A stretch of 64,000 bases of DNA from Gammaproteobacteria bacterium (lineage in GTDB: Bacteria; Pseudomonadota; Gammaproteobacteria; UBA6429; Thiohalophilaceae), in the NCBI GenBank assembly GCA_016194635.1, contig JACQBC010000026.1, positions 141,913-205,912 of the forward strand, given 5' to 3'. Position numbers and translations under genes: made by a program. The notes beneath the pieces were generated by a model. The model was not told the DNA's origin. It saw only the letters and a list, made by a program, of their open reading frames with translations, and did no database searches. Of this stretch, positions 35,599 through 45,078 are shown piece by piece; within the stretch, counting starts at the first letter, position 1; the number at the start of each line of letters is the position of its first letter.

Positions 35599-35634
35599 AC
35601 ACCGGCGTTTGGATATAACCAGGCCGGTGTTTTT
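35599..35634 (+). terminator. Rho-independent terminator after ihfB
   Basis: ACACCGGC at 35599-35606 pairs with GCCGGTGT at 35623-35630, loop of 16 bases, followed by TTTTG. The 8-bp GC-rich stem with its T-run ends the gyrA-to-ihfB super-operon and separates it from lapA. Confidence 0.85.
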
Positions 35635-35660
35635 GTTTCTGTTACGCAACGTTACATGAT

Positions 35661-35969
35661 ATGTTGACCAAGGTTATTTATTTAATCGTATTCGGCTGCT
35701 TATTTATTATTGGTGTAGCCTTTGCGCTACTAAATTCGCAATCCGTGACCTTAAATTATTACTTCGATAGTATCGATGCGCATCTCTCGTTGTTGTTATT
35801 GTTAGCGGTGTTGTCGGGTGCGGTGTTGGGGGTGATCGTTAGTCTCATGGTGGTGTTGAAATCCCACCGTGAAGTTGCCCGCTTACGTAAGGCGATTCAA
35901 CTGGCTGAAAGGGAAATCAGCGAGCTGCGCAAGTTCCAAGTAAAAACATCTACTAATGTGGTTCTTTGA
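35661..35969 (+). CDS. lapA: LapA: lipopolysaccharide assembly protein A
   Basis: 102 residues. Two N-terminal membrane helices (about 5-25 and 43-65) with the family motif FALLNSQSVTLNYYF between them are followed by a basic coiled-coil tail (KSHREVARLRKAIQLAEREI). It is inner-membrane bound and works with LapB in turning over LpxC. Its reading frame overlaps lapB by 14 bases. Confidence 0.92.
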   Translation: MLTKVIYLIVFGCLFIIGVAFALLNSQSVTLNYYFDSIDAHLSLLLLLAVLSGAVLGVIVSLMVVLKSHREVARLRKAIQLAEREISELRKFQVKTSTNVVL

Positions 35970-37140
35970 CCCAACGCTTTTATTATTTTTATTATTACCG
36001 GTGGCGGCGTTCTCCGGGTGGGTAATAGGGCGGCGGCAACCTCCGGGTTACGATAAAAACGCCAAAGCTATTTTCCCGGTGGAATATCTGCAGGGCTTAA
36101 ATTTTTTTCTTAATGAACAACCTGATAAAGCCATCGATTCATTTATTCAGATGCTGGATGTTAACACCGAAACGGTGGAAACGCATTTGGCGCTGGGAAA
36201 TTTATTCCGGCGTAGAGGCGAGGTCGATAGGGCAATCCGCATTCACCAGAACCTGGTGGCCCGGCCGGGATTAAATTCAAATTTGCGCGCGCAGGCGATG
36301 TTTGAGCTGGGTCAGGATTATATGCGCGCCGGATTATTGGACCGCGCCGAGTCTGTTTATAAGGAATTATTATCCGCCTTTCCAAAAAAAGGATTGGGCA
36401 CCCAACAATTGATCGAGGTTTATCAGCAAGAGCAAGAATGGGACAAAGCCATTGAAGTTGCGTCAGGGGCGATAACAAAAGACGATAAACAGCTAGCAAC
36501 GCATGTCGCGCATTTTTATTGTGAATTGGCGGACATCGCCATTAAAAAAATTCAACTGCCGCAGGCGAATAAGTTCTTGAACAAGGCGCTAGAGTTGGAT
36601 AAAAACTGCGTAAGAGCGAGTGTTTTGCAAGGTAATGCTGCGTTGTTAGCCGGCGATTATGAACATGCCTTGCGGATATTTCAGCAGGTGGAGTCGCAGG
36701 ACGCGGATTTTTTGGGTGAGGTGGTGGATAAAATCGTGCAATGTTTTTTACACCTGCACCAGACGGAGAAAATGTTGGCGTATTTGCGGGGTGTTCTGGC
36801 CCGACACGGTAATGTGAGTATTATGCTTAAACTGGCGGAACAATTACGGCAAATAGAGGGTGCGGCGTCCGCGGTGGCCTTGGTTGAGTCGGAAATCAAT
36901 CGCTATCCGTCGCTGCGGGGTATGGAAATGCTCATCGAATTACAATTGGCCGATGTAAATGCGACTGCGCAGCAGAAATTACGCACCCTCAAATCGGTTG
37001 TTGCTCAACTCCTCAAGAATAAACCCAATTATCAATGCCAGCACTGTGGTTTTGAAAGTCGGATATTGTACTGGCACTGTCCCAGCTGTCGAACCTGGGG
37101 GACCAATAAACCACTCACCGGTGTTGAAGAATTGTTATGA
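35956..37140 (+). CDS. lapB: LapB: TPR protein controlling LPS assembly
   Basis: 394 residues. The N-terminal membrane anchor ([20 protein letters not shown]) is followed by TPR repeats (about 45-330) and a C-terminal rubredoxin-like zinc ribbon with CQHCGFES and CPSCRTWG. In E. coli (YciM) it recruits FtsH to degrade LpxC and so sets LPS output. It is followed by pyrF with a 4-base overlap, the same order as in E. coli and Pseudomonas. Its place next to an O-antigen-type locus is consistent with envelope function. Confidence 0.95.
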   Translation: MWFFDPTLLLFLLLPVAAFSGWVIGRRQPPGYDKNAKAIFPVEYLQGLNFFLNEQPDKAIDSFIQMLDVNTETVETHLALGNLFRRRGEVDRAIRIHQNLVARPGLNSNLRAQAMFELGQDYMRAGLLDRAESVYKELLSAFPKKGLGTQQLIEVYQQEQEWDKAIEVASGAITKDDKQLATHVAHFYCELADIAIKKIQLPQANKFLNKALELDKNCVRASVLQGNAALLAGDYEHALRIFQQVESQDADFLGEVVDKIVQCFLHLHQTEKMLAYLRGVLARHGNVSIMLKLAEQLRQIEGAASAVALVESEINRYPSLRGMEMLIELQLADVNATAQQKLRTLKSVVAQLLKNKPNYQCQHCGFESRILYWHCPSCRTWGTNKPLTGVEELL

Positions 37141-37844
37141 ATAATAGCGCAAAAATTATCGTGGCATTGGATTATGCAGATCAGCATGCCGCACTGGCCT
37201 TGGTAAAACGGCTGATTCCAGGTCGTTGTAAATTGAAAGTTGGCAAGGAATTGTTTACCCGTGCAGGTCCTGCCTTGGTTACCACCCTGGTGGATAAGGG
37301 GTTTGATGTTTTTCTTGATTTAAAATTTCACGACATCCCCACCACGGTAGCCCGTGCGTGTGAGGCGGCGGCGCGCCTGGGCGTTTGGATGCTGAATGTT
37401 CATGCCTTGGGGGGACGTGCCATGCTGGTGGCCGCGCGCGAGGCGATTGATAAAACATCCCACCCGCCGTTATTAATCGCGGTGACCGTGTTAACCAGCT
37501 TGTCGGATGCTGATCTGGCAGGGCTGGGGTTTCAGATGAACATCGCACAAACGACGCAACATTTGGCCAAACTGGCACTGCACTGTGGTTTGAATGGCGT
37601 GGTATGTTCAGCCCAGGAAGCCCATCAATTGCGTCAACTCACTTCACCACAGTTTACTTTAGTAACCCCGGGTATCCGACTGCCCGACGCTGCAGGTGAT
37701 GATCAAAAGCGTATTGCAACCCCCTTCGCGGCGCTGAGCAACGGAGCGAATTATCTTGTAATCGGCCGGCCCATCACCCAGGCGCCTGATCCGATGGTGG
37801 TTATCGAGGCGATCGAACACGATATTACCTTAGTAAATATGTAG
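37137..37844 (+). CDS. pyrF: Orotidine 5'-phosphate decarboxylase
   Basis: 235 residues. The catalytic Asp-Lys-Asp array is in [20 protein letters not shown] near 59-78. [16 protein letters not shown] near 8-23 and the phosphate-binding [18 protein letters not shown] and [14 protein letters not shown] near the C-terminus match the family. It makes UMP. The overlap with lapB (ATGA) keeps the three genes as one transcript. A 98-base gap to the comEA-like gene has small GTAGG/CCTAC and ATCAG/CTGAT stems but no T-run. Confidence 0.96.
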   Translation: MNNSAKIIVALDYADQHAALALVKRLIPGRCKLKVGKELFTRAGPALVTTLVDKGFDVFLDLKFHDIPTTVARACEAAARLGVWMLNVHALGGRAMLVAAREAIDKTSHPPLLIAVTVLTSLSDADLAGLGFQMNIAQTTQHLAKLALHCGLNGVVCSAQEAHQLRQLTSPQFTLVTPGIRLPDAAGDDQKRIATPFAALSNGANYLVIGRPITQAPDPMVVIEAIEHDITLVNM

Positions 37845-37942
37845 GTGTTGGCCTACGGGGCAATCAGCATTCTCTGATGGATTTAGTCCTGCCAGTTAGA
37901 AATACTTAGTATTGAAGGTGGAATTTTTGTGCTGGAGGATGT

Positions 37943-38260
37943 ATGCCTATCCTGCTAAGGAAGGTAGTAATGGTAGCTGTGTTGGGGGTAGCCATGTCCT
38001 GGGCCTTGGCCCAACCGATCATCAACATTAATACCGCCGATGCCGATGTGCTGGCGCACTACCTGACGGGGGTTGGCCCTAAAAGAGCTGAAGCGATTGT
38101 TTTATATCGTAAATACCACGGTCCATTTAAAACGTTGGACGATCTCACTAAAGTCAAAGGAATTGGTCAAAAAATAATCCAAGCCAATAAAAATAGTTTG
38201 AGTGTTACCGATAACATCAGCCCCATCGCCGGTTATAGTTCACCTAACAAACTACGGTAA
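37943..38260 (+). CDS. ComEA-family helix-hairpin-helix protein
   Basis: 105 residues from ATG at 37943, with GGAGG at 5 bases. A signal peptide (MPILLRKVVMVAVLGVAMSW, then ALAQ) is followed by ININTADADVLAHYLTGVGPKRAEAIVLYRK and LTKVKGIGQKIIQANK, the two HhH units of ComEA-type proteins. It would bind DNA in the periplasm, possibly for natural transformation, but small HhH proteins of this type also occur in non-competent species. It lies before the EPS regulator and may be in a separate transcript. Confidence 0.8.
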   Translation: MPILLRKVVMVAVLGVAMSWALAQPIININTADADVLAHYLTGVGPKRAEAIVLYRKYHGPFKTLDDLTKVKGIGQKIIQANKNSLSVTDNISPIAGYSSPNKLR

Positions 38261-38310
38261 TTGTCAAGTTTTCGATACTCTCTTATGTCCACCCGCGGCA
38301 CTTTTTTTCA

Positions 38311-38340
38311 TTGGAATTCAATACCGTAGCTTGCTACACT
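38311..38340 (+). promoter_or_regulatory. Candidate promoter of the EPS regulator/RfaH operon, overlapped by a palindrome
   Basis: TTGGAA (38311-38316) and TACACT (38335-38340), 18 bases apart, fit a sigma-70 promoter. An inverted repeat overlaps and follows it: TTCAATACCGT (38317-38327) and ACGGTATGAA (38352-38361). This is a possible operator for the MarR-type regulator encoded just downstream at 38373, or a start-site hairpin. The assignment is weak. Confidence 0.4.
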
Positions 38341-38372
38341 TCGTTGCGTTCACGGTATGAACGCATTGCCCT

Positions 38373-38744
38373 ATGATAAATGATGAAATCGAGTACCGGC
38401 TGCTGAAGCTGCTCGAAAAAGACCCGCATTTAAGCCAACGTGCGCTTGCTAAACAAACCGGCGTGAGCCTGGGAAAGGTAAATTATTGCTTGCGCGCTTT
38501 GGTAGATACGGGAATTATTAAAGCCAAAAATTTTTATCATAACCAGAACAAATTGGCCTATGCCTATTTTCTAACGCCCAAAGGGTTACAAGAGAAAGCC
38601 CACGTTACCTACCGATTTTTACAACGCAAAATTGATGAATACGAAACCCTACGCGTGGAAATAGAAACCTTGCGTGCGGAATTTGTGCGGGGTCTGGCCA
38701 CTGAACAATCACATCAACATGCAAGTAATAGCGATGATAAATGA
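38373..38744 (+). CDS. MarR-family EPS-associated transcriptional regulator
   Basis: 123 residues. The winged helix (about 4-75; LLEKDPHLSQRALAKQTGVS, then LGKVNYCLRALVDTGIIKAK) is followed by an NKLAYAYFLTPKGLQEK block and a helical tail (IDEYETLRVEIETLRAEF). The layout and sequence are those of the regulator that is often the first gene of EPS loci that also use an RfaH-like protein. It overlaps the RfaH-like gene by 11 bases, so both are made together. It probably regulates its own operon. Confidence 0.88.
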   Translation: MINDEIEYRLLKLLEKDPHLSQRALAKQTGVSLGKVNYCLRALVDTGIIKAKNFYHNQNKLAYAYFLTPKGLQEKAHVTYRFLQRKIDEYETLRVEIETLRAEFVRGLATEQSHQHASNSDDK

Positions 38745-39255
38745 CTCATTGGCGGTGAAGTCGTGGTATCTGATTTTTACCAAGCCAAGAATGGAAGGCT
38801 TGGCCAAGGACAATCTCAGCCGACAACGTTATCAAACCTTTTTACCGCGCGTCAAGGTTACGAAGCGTATACGCGGGCGGTATGCCTGCCGGGTAGAAGC
38901 CATGTTTCCGCGTTACTTGTTTATTCATCTTGATACGATTCTGGACAATTGGATGCCAATCCGATCAACGTTGGGTGTATCCCACATGGTACGGTTTGGT
39001 GGAACGCCCGCCCAGGTGCCCGATCAACTGGTGGAACAATTAATCGGTAACCAAGACGGGTGTGGTATCAATATCCTTCCCACGCGCGAAATGATCGCTG
39101 GCGACAGGGTGGAAATATTGGAAGGCCCAATGGCCGGTTATATTGGTACGTTTGAACACGCGAGCAGTACCGAACGGGTGCGGATTTTGTTAAAGATTGT
39201 GGGCAATTACACCCGAGTGAATATTGACCGAAATAATATTCAGCTCGCGATTTAA
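38734..39255 (+). CDS. rfaH: RfaH-like transcription antiterminator (NusG family)
   Basis: 173 residues from ATG at 38734. The NGN domain (about 9-110) holds WYLIFTKPRMEGLAKDNLSR and MFPRYLFIHLD, typical of RfaH rather than NusG. The KOW part (about 125-165) holds GDRVEILEGPMAGYIGTFEH. RfaH recruits to paused RNA polymerase at ops DNA and suppresses termination over long polysaccharide operons. The gene overlaps the MarR-type gene by 11 bases. No strong ribosome site is seen; GTG at 38755 is an alternative. An ops element lies 43 bases downstream. Confidence 0.88.
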   Translation: MINDSLAVKSWYLIFTKPRMEGLAKDNLSRQRYQTFLPRVKVTKRIRGRYACRVEAMFPRYLFIHLDTILDNWMPIRSTLGVSHMVRFGGTPAQVPDQLVEQLIGNQDGCGINILPTREMIAGDRVEILEGPMAGYIGTFEHASSTERVRILLKIVGNYTRVNIDRNNIQLAI

Positions 39256-39298
39256 GCAGTAACCATAGATTATTTTTTTATGTCGATGTACGCGGCAG

Positions 39299-39311
39299 GG
39301 CGGTAGCGTGC
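39299..39311 (+). promoter_or_regulatory. ops element (RfaH recruitment site)
   Basis: GGCGGTAGCGTGC at 39299-39311 is an exact match to the ops core of JUMPstart elements (GGCGGTAGCGTGC), with CAGG just before it. It lies on the coding strand between the RfaH-like gene and the first polysaccharide gene (39346), in the right place to load RfaH onto polymerase entering the locus. This is direct evidence that the following operon is RfaH-controlled. Confidence 0.88.
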
Positions 39312-39345
39312 CTGAAACCCTTGATTTTAAATTGATTGGAAAAAT

Positions 39346-40323
39346 ATGACCGAAACTAAAACACGCTTTGACACTAAACGTATCTTGGTGACCGGCGGCG
39401 CGGGATTCTTAGGTTCGCACCTGTGCGCGCGCCTGCTCAATGACGGACACGATGTGTTGTGTGTGGATAATTTTTTTACCGGCAGTAAAGACAATATTTT
39501 ACATCTACTCTCGAATCCACATTTTGAGTTAATGCGGCACGATGTAACCTTCCCCTTATATGTAGAGGTGGACGAAATTTACAACCTGGCTTGCCCGGCG
39601 TCACCGATTCATTATCAGCACGATCCGGTGCAGACCACTAAAACCAGCGTACATGGAGCGATTAATATGCTGGGTCTGGCAAAACGGGTCAAGGCCAAGA
39701 TCATGCAGGCATCGACCAGCGAGGTCTATGGGGATCCCAGCATGCACCCGCAACGCGAGGAATACTGGGGTAATGTGAATCCGATCGGGGTGCGCAGTTG
39801 CTACGATGAAGGCAAACGTTGCGCGGAAACCTTATTTTTCGATTACCACCGCCAGCATCAATTGCGGATTAAAGTGGCGAGGATATTTAATACCTACGGC
39901 CCGCATATGCACCCCAACGATGGCCGGGTGGTATCGAATTTTATCGTGCAGGCGTTAAACAACCAATCGATTACGGTCTATGGCGACGGCCAACAGTCAC
40001 GGTCGTTTTGTTATGTCGATGACATGATCGAGGCCTTTGTACGGCTGATGAATTCACCGGATGATTTCACCGGGCCGGTGAATGTGGGAAACCCAGGGGA
40101 GTTTACGATTCGGGAATTGGCGGAAAAGGTTATTGTGCTCACCGGTTCAAAATCGAAAGTTATCAATAAACCGTTACCGAGCGACGATCCCAGACAACGG
40201 CAGCCGGATATTACCCTGGCGCGCAGTAGGTTGGGATGGGAACCGAAGATTACCCTAGAAAAAGGCTTACCGAAAACGATTCAGTATTTTGACGAATTAT
40301 TAAAGAGCGGTGATGTTGCTTAA
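39346..40323 (+). CDS. UDP-glucuronate decarboxylase (UDP-xylose synthase)
   Basis: 325 residues of the extended SDR family. [19 protein letters not shown] near 13-30, the catalytic Ser/Tyr/Lys in [20 protein letters not shown] and [17 protein letters not shown], and the UXS-specific [20 protein letters not shown] near 184-203 identify it. It turns UDP-glucuronate into UDP-xylose. The first gene after the ops site, it likely feeds xylose (or a xylose-derived sugar) into the polymer. Confidence 0.92.
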   Translation: MTETKTRFDTKRILVTGGAGFLGSHLCARLLNDGHDVLCVDNFFTGSKDNILHLLSNPHFELMRHDVTFPLYVEVDEIYNLACPASPIHYQHDPVQTTKTSVHGAINMLGLAKRVKAKIMQASTSEVYGDPSMHPQREEYWGNVNPIGVRSCYDEGKRCAETLFFDYHRQHQLRIKVARIFNTYGPHMHPNDGRVVSNFIVQALNNQSITVYGDGQQSRSFCYVDDMIEAFVRLMNSPDDFTGPVNVGNPGEFTIRELAEKVIVLTGSKSKVINKPLPSDDPRQRQPDITLARSRLGWEPKITLEKGLPKTIQYFDELLKSGDVA

Positions 40324-40527
40324 ATCGTTAATGGCCAGATGCAAAAATCAACTCTAAAAAGTTGAAGTGATACCTTACAACGAGATAGACCACGTTGAAT
40401 TTGCAAATTAAATATTTTTGCACACTGCGGTGCAACCTCCGCGTCGAACCCAAGCTATCATCAGCCGGTTGGTCCGTGTTCATAGCAGTGAATAGAAACA
40501 GTGATGGTCTGGGTGGTTGATTGATCT
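40324..40527 (+). other. Gap of 204 bases with two small stem-loops
   Basis: TCAACT-ctaaaa-AGTTGA (40348-40365) and TTGCAC-actgcg-GTGCAA (40418-40435) are perfect 6-bp stems with 6-base loops and no T-tract, so they are not clear terminators. Nothing else is recognised. Since RfaH should keep polymerase through such sites, they may be pause or processing sites. Confidence 0.3.
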
Positions 40528-41850
40528 TTGTTGAAATCGATCATTGATAAAGTTTTTCTGCTACGGCATGAACTCGCATGGGTAGTGGTTGGCCAGATAT
40601 TGGCTTTTCTCGGTGGCTTTGCGGGTATCAAGCTTTTGACGAATGCAATGGGGACGGCGGAGTATGGTCGCCTCGCTATTGGTATGACCGTGGCGGGATT
40701 TCTAAATATGTTTGTCTACGGTCCGATTGGTCAGGTTATCTCACGTTACTTTTCGGTATACAAAGAACGCGGTGAGCTGGATATTTACTTCTTGGTCTTG
40801 AAGAAGGCGCATATTACCGTTGGAGCACTGTTAGTGATAGGTACGCTTGTCGCCGGTGTCGTGGTTCGATGGTGGTTTGGAATGGATTGGGCTTTGTTGG
40901 TTGTCACAGCCTTGCTTTTCGGTATTATCGCGGGCATCAACACTTCGTTTCTTGCGCTTCAAAGTGCGATCAGGCAGCGGAAGATCGTGGCATTGCATCA
41001 GGCCGCCGACACCTGGGCCAGGCCGATATTAGCCATTTTCGGGCTTTGGTTTCTTGGCACCAATGCGCCGTCAGCGTTTGTTGGATTCATTGCGGGAACC
41101 TTGTTGGTTACACTGTCACAAGGTATTTTTGCATTGAAATGCCCACAAATCCAACAGCATTGGCATGTGGACATTAATAAACATATCCAATGGCAACCCG
41201 TATCGCGAGAATACTTCTCGTATGCTTCACCTTTCATATTGTTTTCTGGTTTCGCTGCAATAAGCATGTATGCCGATCGGTGGGTACTTCAAGGTTTGTT
41301 TGGTGAGAGCGAAGTCGGTATTTACACCGCGCTTTATCAGATTGGTAATGCTCCGGTTGCGCTCCTGATGGGTTTAATAAGCCAATTTGTCATACCAATT
41401 ATTTTTGAGCGAGCGGGTGCTATGAAAAACAAGGCCCAGGTAGAGAATAGTAGTAAGTTGCTTTATCAGATGGTCGTTATTTCCATAATGTTTCTTATAC
41501 CGATTGTTATGGCAGCATTCTTCTTTGCAGAACCCTTAGTGCGCATTCTTACGAACGTGGCATTTAGCAAATCCGCAGAAGTCTTGTGGATTATAGTATG
41601 TGGCATTGCGATTTTTAATGTCGGGCAATTGCTCGTTGTAAAAGGTCTAAATCACAATCGCCCTGAGATATATATTTTTCCTAAAATTCTGCAGGCATGC
41701 TCGTTTGTGCTACTAGCATATTATTTAGCGAAAGAGTTTCGTCTTATGGGCGTTGCAGTTGCGCTGTGCGTTTCTTCGGTTCTCTATCTATCTTCAGTTG
41801 TATTTGCCAACAGGCACTTGGCTCTACAAAAATACCGTTTTCACCATTAA
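40528..41850 (+). CDS. wzx: Wzx-type polysaccharide flippase
   Basis: 440 residues with about 12 hydrophobic helices spread along the length, the polysaccharide-transport (MATE/MOP) layout. The N-terminal FGGFAGIKLLTNAMGTAEYG-like segment (residues 25-50) is typical of Wzx/RfbX. It should flip the lipid-linked repeat unit to the periplasm. The start is uncertain: TTG at 40528 or 40531, as no ATG is near the front. No Wzy polymerase or initiating phosphosugar transferase was found in the window. Confidence 0.8.
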   Translation: MLKSIIDKVFLLRHELAWVVVGQILAFLGGFAGIKLLTNAMGTAEYGRLAIGMTVAGFLNMFVYGPIGQVISRYFSVYKERGELDIYFLVLKKAHITVGALLVIGTLVAGVVVRWWFGMDWALLVVTALLFGIIAGINTSFLALQSAIRQRKIVALHQAADTWARPILAIFGLWFLGTNAPSAFVGFIAGTLLVTLSQGIFALKCPQIQQHWHVDINKHIQWQPVSREYFSYASPFILFSGFAAISMYADRWVLQGLFGESEVGIYTALYQIGNAPVALLMGLISQFVIPIIFERAGAMKNKAQVENSSKLLYQMVVISIMFLIPIVMAAFFFAEPLVRILTNVAFSKSAEVLWIIVCGIAIFNVGQLLVVKGLNHNRPEIYIFPKILQACSFVLLAYYLAKEFRLMGVAVALCVSSVLYLSSVVFANRHLALQKYRFHH

Positions 41851-41892
41851 ACCTCGAATCTGTTGGCTATGGAAAATAATTAAAGTATTGTC

Positions 41893-42687
41893 ATGAGGAG
41901 CTATTTAAACTCTGTATATAGTATTTTGCTGACATTTGGCCTTGATCCGCTCAAGTTTTTAAGGGCATTAAAAGGGTTACCAGTCTATTCCGTCAATTTT
42001 TTGAGATTTATACAGCAACGCAAAAATTGTAATTCAATTTTTGGTAGTCTCAAGATTTTTCCATGTCTTGATGATAGATATTCAGAAAGCGGAGGTGCGA
42101 GTGGCCATTACTTTCATCAAGATTTGTTAGTGGCGAGAAAAATATACGAAAACAAACCAAAATTACATGTAGATGTTGGTTCAAGAATAGACGGTTTCGT
42201 TGCGCATGTTGCGGCTTTCCGGGAGATTGTGGTTATGGATATACGAAAAATGAATACGACGATACCCAATATTTCGTTTATTCAATGCAATATCATGGCT
42301 GATCTACCAGAATCACTAATCGGTTCTTACGATTCATTGTCCTGTCTTCATGCACTAGAACATTTCGGACTTGGCAGATATGGCGACCCTGTTAAATATG
42401 ACGGTCACGTAATTGGTTTTAATAATCTGCACAAGATGTTGCGACCCGCAGGAAAAATGTATCTTTCTATTCCGATTGGACCACAGAGGGTGGAGTATGA
42501 TGCTCATCGGGTATTCTCCATACGTTATATTCTTGATCTAGTTTCTCTGAAGTTTACTCTTAATTCATTTTCATATGTAGACGACGCTGGTGATCTGTTT
42601 CAAGATGTACCATTGTTGGAAAAAGATATCGGGGTAAATTTCGGTTGTATGTATGGATGCGGAATATTTGAGATGTCTAAGTTGTAA
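41893..42687 (+). CDS. DUF268 family, methyltransferase-like protein
   Basis: 264 residues. Blocks GGASGHYFHQDLLVARKIYE, HVDVGSRIDGFVAHVAAFRE (a SAM-site-like GxGxxDGF variant), SCLHALEHFGLGRYGDPVKY and GPQRVEYDAHRVFS are those of DUF268, a family seen in polysaccharide loci and related to class I methyltransferases. The GxGxG loop is reduced, so activity is not certain. The base composition is clearly AT-rich compared with the upstream genes. No membrane segment. A sugar-modifying role is inferred from the locus only. Confidence 0.8.
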   Translation: MRSYLNSVYSILLTFGLDPLKFLRALKGLPVYSVNFLRFIQQRKNCNSIFGSLKIFPCLDDRYSESGGASGHYFHQDLLVARKIYENKPKLHVDVGSRIDGFVAHVAAFREIVVMDIRKMNTTIPNISFIQCNIMADLPESLIGSYDSLSCLHALEHFGLGRYGDPVKYDGHVIGFNNLHKMLRPAGKMYLSIPIGPQRVEYDAHRVFSIRYILDLVSLKFTLNSFSYVDDAGDLFQDVPLLEKDIGVNFGCMYGCGIFEMSKL

Positions 42688-42798
42688 TTTTTTTGCATAA
42701 TCAAAATTTTTTTAGAAAAAAGCTATTGAATATAATTTAATGGTCAGAACCAGAATGAGTAGGAATCTTAGGAGTATATATAATACGAGCATATATGA

Positions 42799-44019
42799 AT
42801 GAGATATAGACTAATCACTGCAATTCTGAGAAAAATTGAGTGGGTCTATGCGATCAACGCATGGTTGAAAACTCGACGAACAAAGGTAAATTATTTCAAC
42901 ACCGTGCGTCATTATGCTGAAAAGCCTCTGGTAGCTCCTTTTCAATCCCTGCTTGCTAAACGTGTGGGGAGCCGCCGCTCTATTTTCAGGGACAGGTGTA
43001 AGAAACTTAACCTGTTTTATCTTGGAACAGATGAACTTCAGGACAAGAGTGGAATATTGCAATCGCTAGGACGTATTGGCGAGCTTACCTATTTCACCAA
43101 GGCCGATGGTAGCTACGGTCAGATTATTGTTGGTACTGTAGAACAGAGAAAATCCGCCAACGCCAATCGTCTTCTAGAACTCTTTAAGATATCGCATCAA
43201 AATGGGAAAACACCCGACTTGTTAATTGCACAGACATTTGCATGTATTATTGATCCTCAGGTATTCAGCCAGATTGGGAATAGTTATGGTACGTTGATTA
43301 TTAACATCGCCATGGACGACAGGCACCAATACTGGGGTCAGAAAATGGATGGAGTGTGGGGCGGAACCTATGGTTTATTGCCGCATATCGACCTGGCGTT
43401 GACTGCTGCGCCGGAATGCGTGGATTGGTACCTTAAAGAGGGATGCCCAGCAATCTTTTTTCCTGAAGCCAGTGACCCAAACGTGTTTCACCCAATGCCA
43501 GGCCTGCCGAAGATTCATGAAGTTAGTTTTGTTGGAAGACGGTATGGCATTCGTGAAAAGACTGTACTTGCTCTGCGTAGAGCTGGAATTAAGGTTACCG
43601 CCTACGGGGATGGGTGGGAGCATGGTTATATTGAGATTGAAGATGTCCCGGCGTTATTCGCGCAATCAAAGATAATTCTTGGGATAGGCACGATTGGGCA
43701 TAGCTCCGATTTTTATGCGCTAAAGATGCGCGATTTCGACGGACCGATGTCGGGGTCTTGTTACGTCACTCACGATAATCCCGATTTGAGAAAAATATAT
43801 GACGTCGGTAAGGAAATTGTAACCTATCATACGATTGATGAATGTGTAGAAAAAATCTGTTTTTATTTAAAGGAAGAAGCGGCACGAGAAGAAATCGCAC
43901 ACGCCGGACGTAAGAGGGCAATGAATGACCATGCCTGGAATAAGCGATTTGGAGATCTGCTTGGTTTATTCGGATCAGAGTCCGATAGTTTAATTACCCA
44001 GGTATCTAGCCATCACTAG
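42799..44019 (+). CDS. CgeB-like glycosyltransferase
   Basis: 406 residues. The C-terminal half carries features of the CgeB/Glyco_trans_1_2 group: HEVSFVGRRYGIREKTVLAL (about 240-259), DVPALFAQSKIILGIGTIG, LKMRDFDGPMSGSCYVTH and the C-terminal LKEEAAREEIAHAGRKRAMN. These form a GT-B nucleotide-sugar half-domain. The first 90 residues are basic and without strong similarity. It should transfer a hexose or related sugar in the cytoplasm. It is preceded by a 111-base AT-rich gap (12 of 60 bases are G or C in 42661-42720). Confidence 0.75.
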   Translation: MRYRLITAILRKIEWVYAINAWLKTRRTKVNYFNTVRHYAEKPLVAPFQSLLAKRVGSRRSIFRDRCKKLNLFYLGTDELQDKSGILQSLGRIGELTYFTKADGSYGQIIVGTVEQRKSANANRLLELFKISHQNGKTPDLLIAQTFACIIDPQVFSQIGNSYGTLIINIAMDDRHQYWGQKMDGVWGGTYGLLPHIDLALTAAPECVDWYLKEGCPAIFFPEASDPNVFHPMPGLPKIHEVSFVGRRYGIREKTVLALRRAGIKVTAYGDGWEHGYIEIEDVPALFAQSKIILGIGTIGHSSDFYALKMRDFDGPMSGSCYVTHDNPDLRKIYDVGKEIVTYHTIDECVEKICFYLKEEAAREEIAHAGRKRAMNDHAWNKRFGDLLGLFGSESDSLITQVSSHH

Positions 44020-44055
44020 GGACGTCGCTGCGTTCAACAGACGGAAATAGAAGCG

Positions 44056-45078
44056 ATGACAGTGAGACATAGTATTAAGCAATTCTGCAATTTTATTTTA
44101 AGGGCCTATGGCCATGAAATTGTTGAAAGTAATTTGTTGTACGATTGGCAAAAGTCTTTGCAAATACTTCCAAGGTATATCGATTCACCTTTCCCTGAAG
44201 GAGCGGCGAGCTATCTTAGAAGAGATCATCCATGGTTAATGAGCTTACAGGAACGATATACAGTATTTACTTCATCTATCATGGCGCCATTGGAATGGAC
44301 TGACGATCAACTTACGCATGATGACATAAAGTATTTCCGCGGGGATAATGCTTATGTTTGGCAGCTAAGGGGCCAAAACATGAGCGCTATTAATTATGCC
44401 CTTACAACGTACTATGTTAAATCAATCGACAAGCGTTTATTAGAAAAATTGGTAGAAGACGGTCTATTCGGAGTTTTCACATTTTCCATAGATGATAAAA
44501 TCGTATCGAGAGATTTATTAGATTCAATAATTGAAATCAATTTCCTGGAGAAACACCTGAATCTGTCATCCTGGAATAACCCAAATATCTTGGATATTGG
44601 CGCGGGCTACGGGCGATTGGCGCATCGCATGATAAGTGCCTTACCGAATATCAATACCTACCTTTGCACGGACGCAGTGGCATATTCGACCTTCATTTCG
44701 GAATATTATCTACGCTTTCGGAACATTGATAAAAAAGCAAGGGTCATTCCCCTGGATGAAATCGAGACTGTGTTGCAAAACCATGCAATTGATATTGCAG
44801 TAAATATTCATAGTTTTTCAGAATGCAGAATACCATCCATTGAATGGTGGGTGTCGCTCTTAGCAAAGAATCGGGTCCGGTATCTTATGATCGTGCCCAA
44901 CGCTGGAAATCATGGCGGTAAACTTCTACTAACAAACGATGGGCATGATATCCAGAAGGTTGTTGAAGGCCATGGTTATAAACTAGTTGCAAAAGAGCCG
45001 AAGTATAGAGCCCCCATTTTACAGGAGTACGGTTTAAATCCTACTTATCACTATCTCTTCGAGATATCCGATAGATGA
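44056..45078 (+). CDS. Putative sugar O-methyltransferase (NanM-type)
   Basis: 340 residues. The SAM site is NPNILDIGAGYGRLAHRMIS near 175-194. The N-terminal 150 residues, with EGLFGVFTFSIDDKIVSRDLLDS just before the SAM site, and the C-terminal PILQEYGLNPTYHYLFE are features of the sugar O-methyltransferase family found in O-antigen and S-layer loci. It should methylate a sugar of the repeat unit. Its stop overlaps the next GTase (4 bases). The AT-rich composition continues. Confidence 0.72.
   Translation: MTVRHSIKQFCNFILRAYGHEIVESNLLYDWQKSLQILPRYIDSPFPEGAASYLRRDHPWLMSLQERYTVFTSSIMAPLEWTDDQLTHDDIKYFRGDNAYVWQLRGQNMSAINYALTTYYVKSIDKRLLEKLVEDGLFGVFTFSIDDKIVSRDLLDSIIEINFLEKHLNLSSWNNPNILDIGAGYGRLAHRMISALPNINTYLCTDAVAYSTFISEYYLRFRNIDKKARVIPLDEIETVLQNHAIDIAVNIHSFSECRIPSIEWWVSLLAKNRVRYLMIVPNAGNHGGKLLLTNDGHDIQKVVEGHGYKLVAKEPKYRAPILQEYGLNPTYHYLFEISDR

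Noticed and set aside
38100..38130. Another copy of the repeat core (CGTAAATACCACGG)
   Set aside because: The match is short, lies inside the comEA-like coding sequence and lacks the rest of the core.
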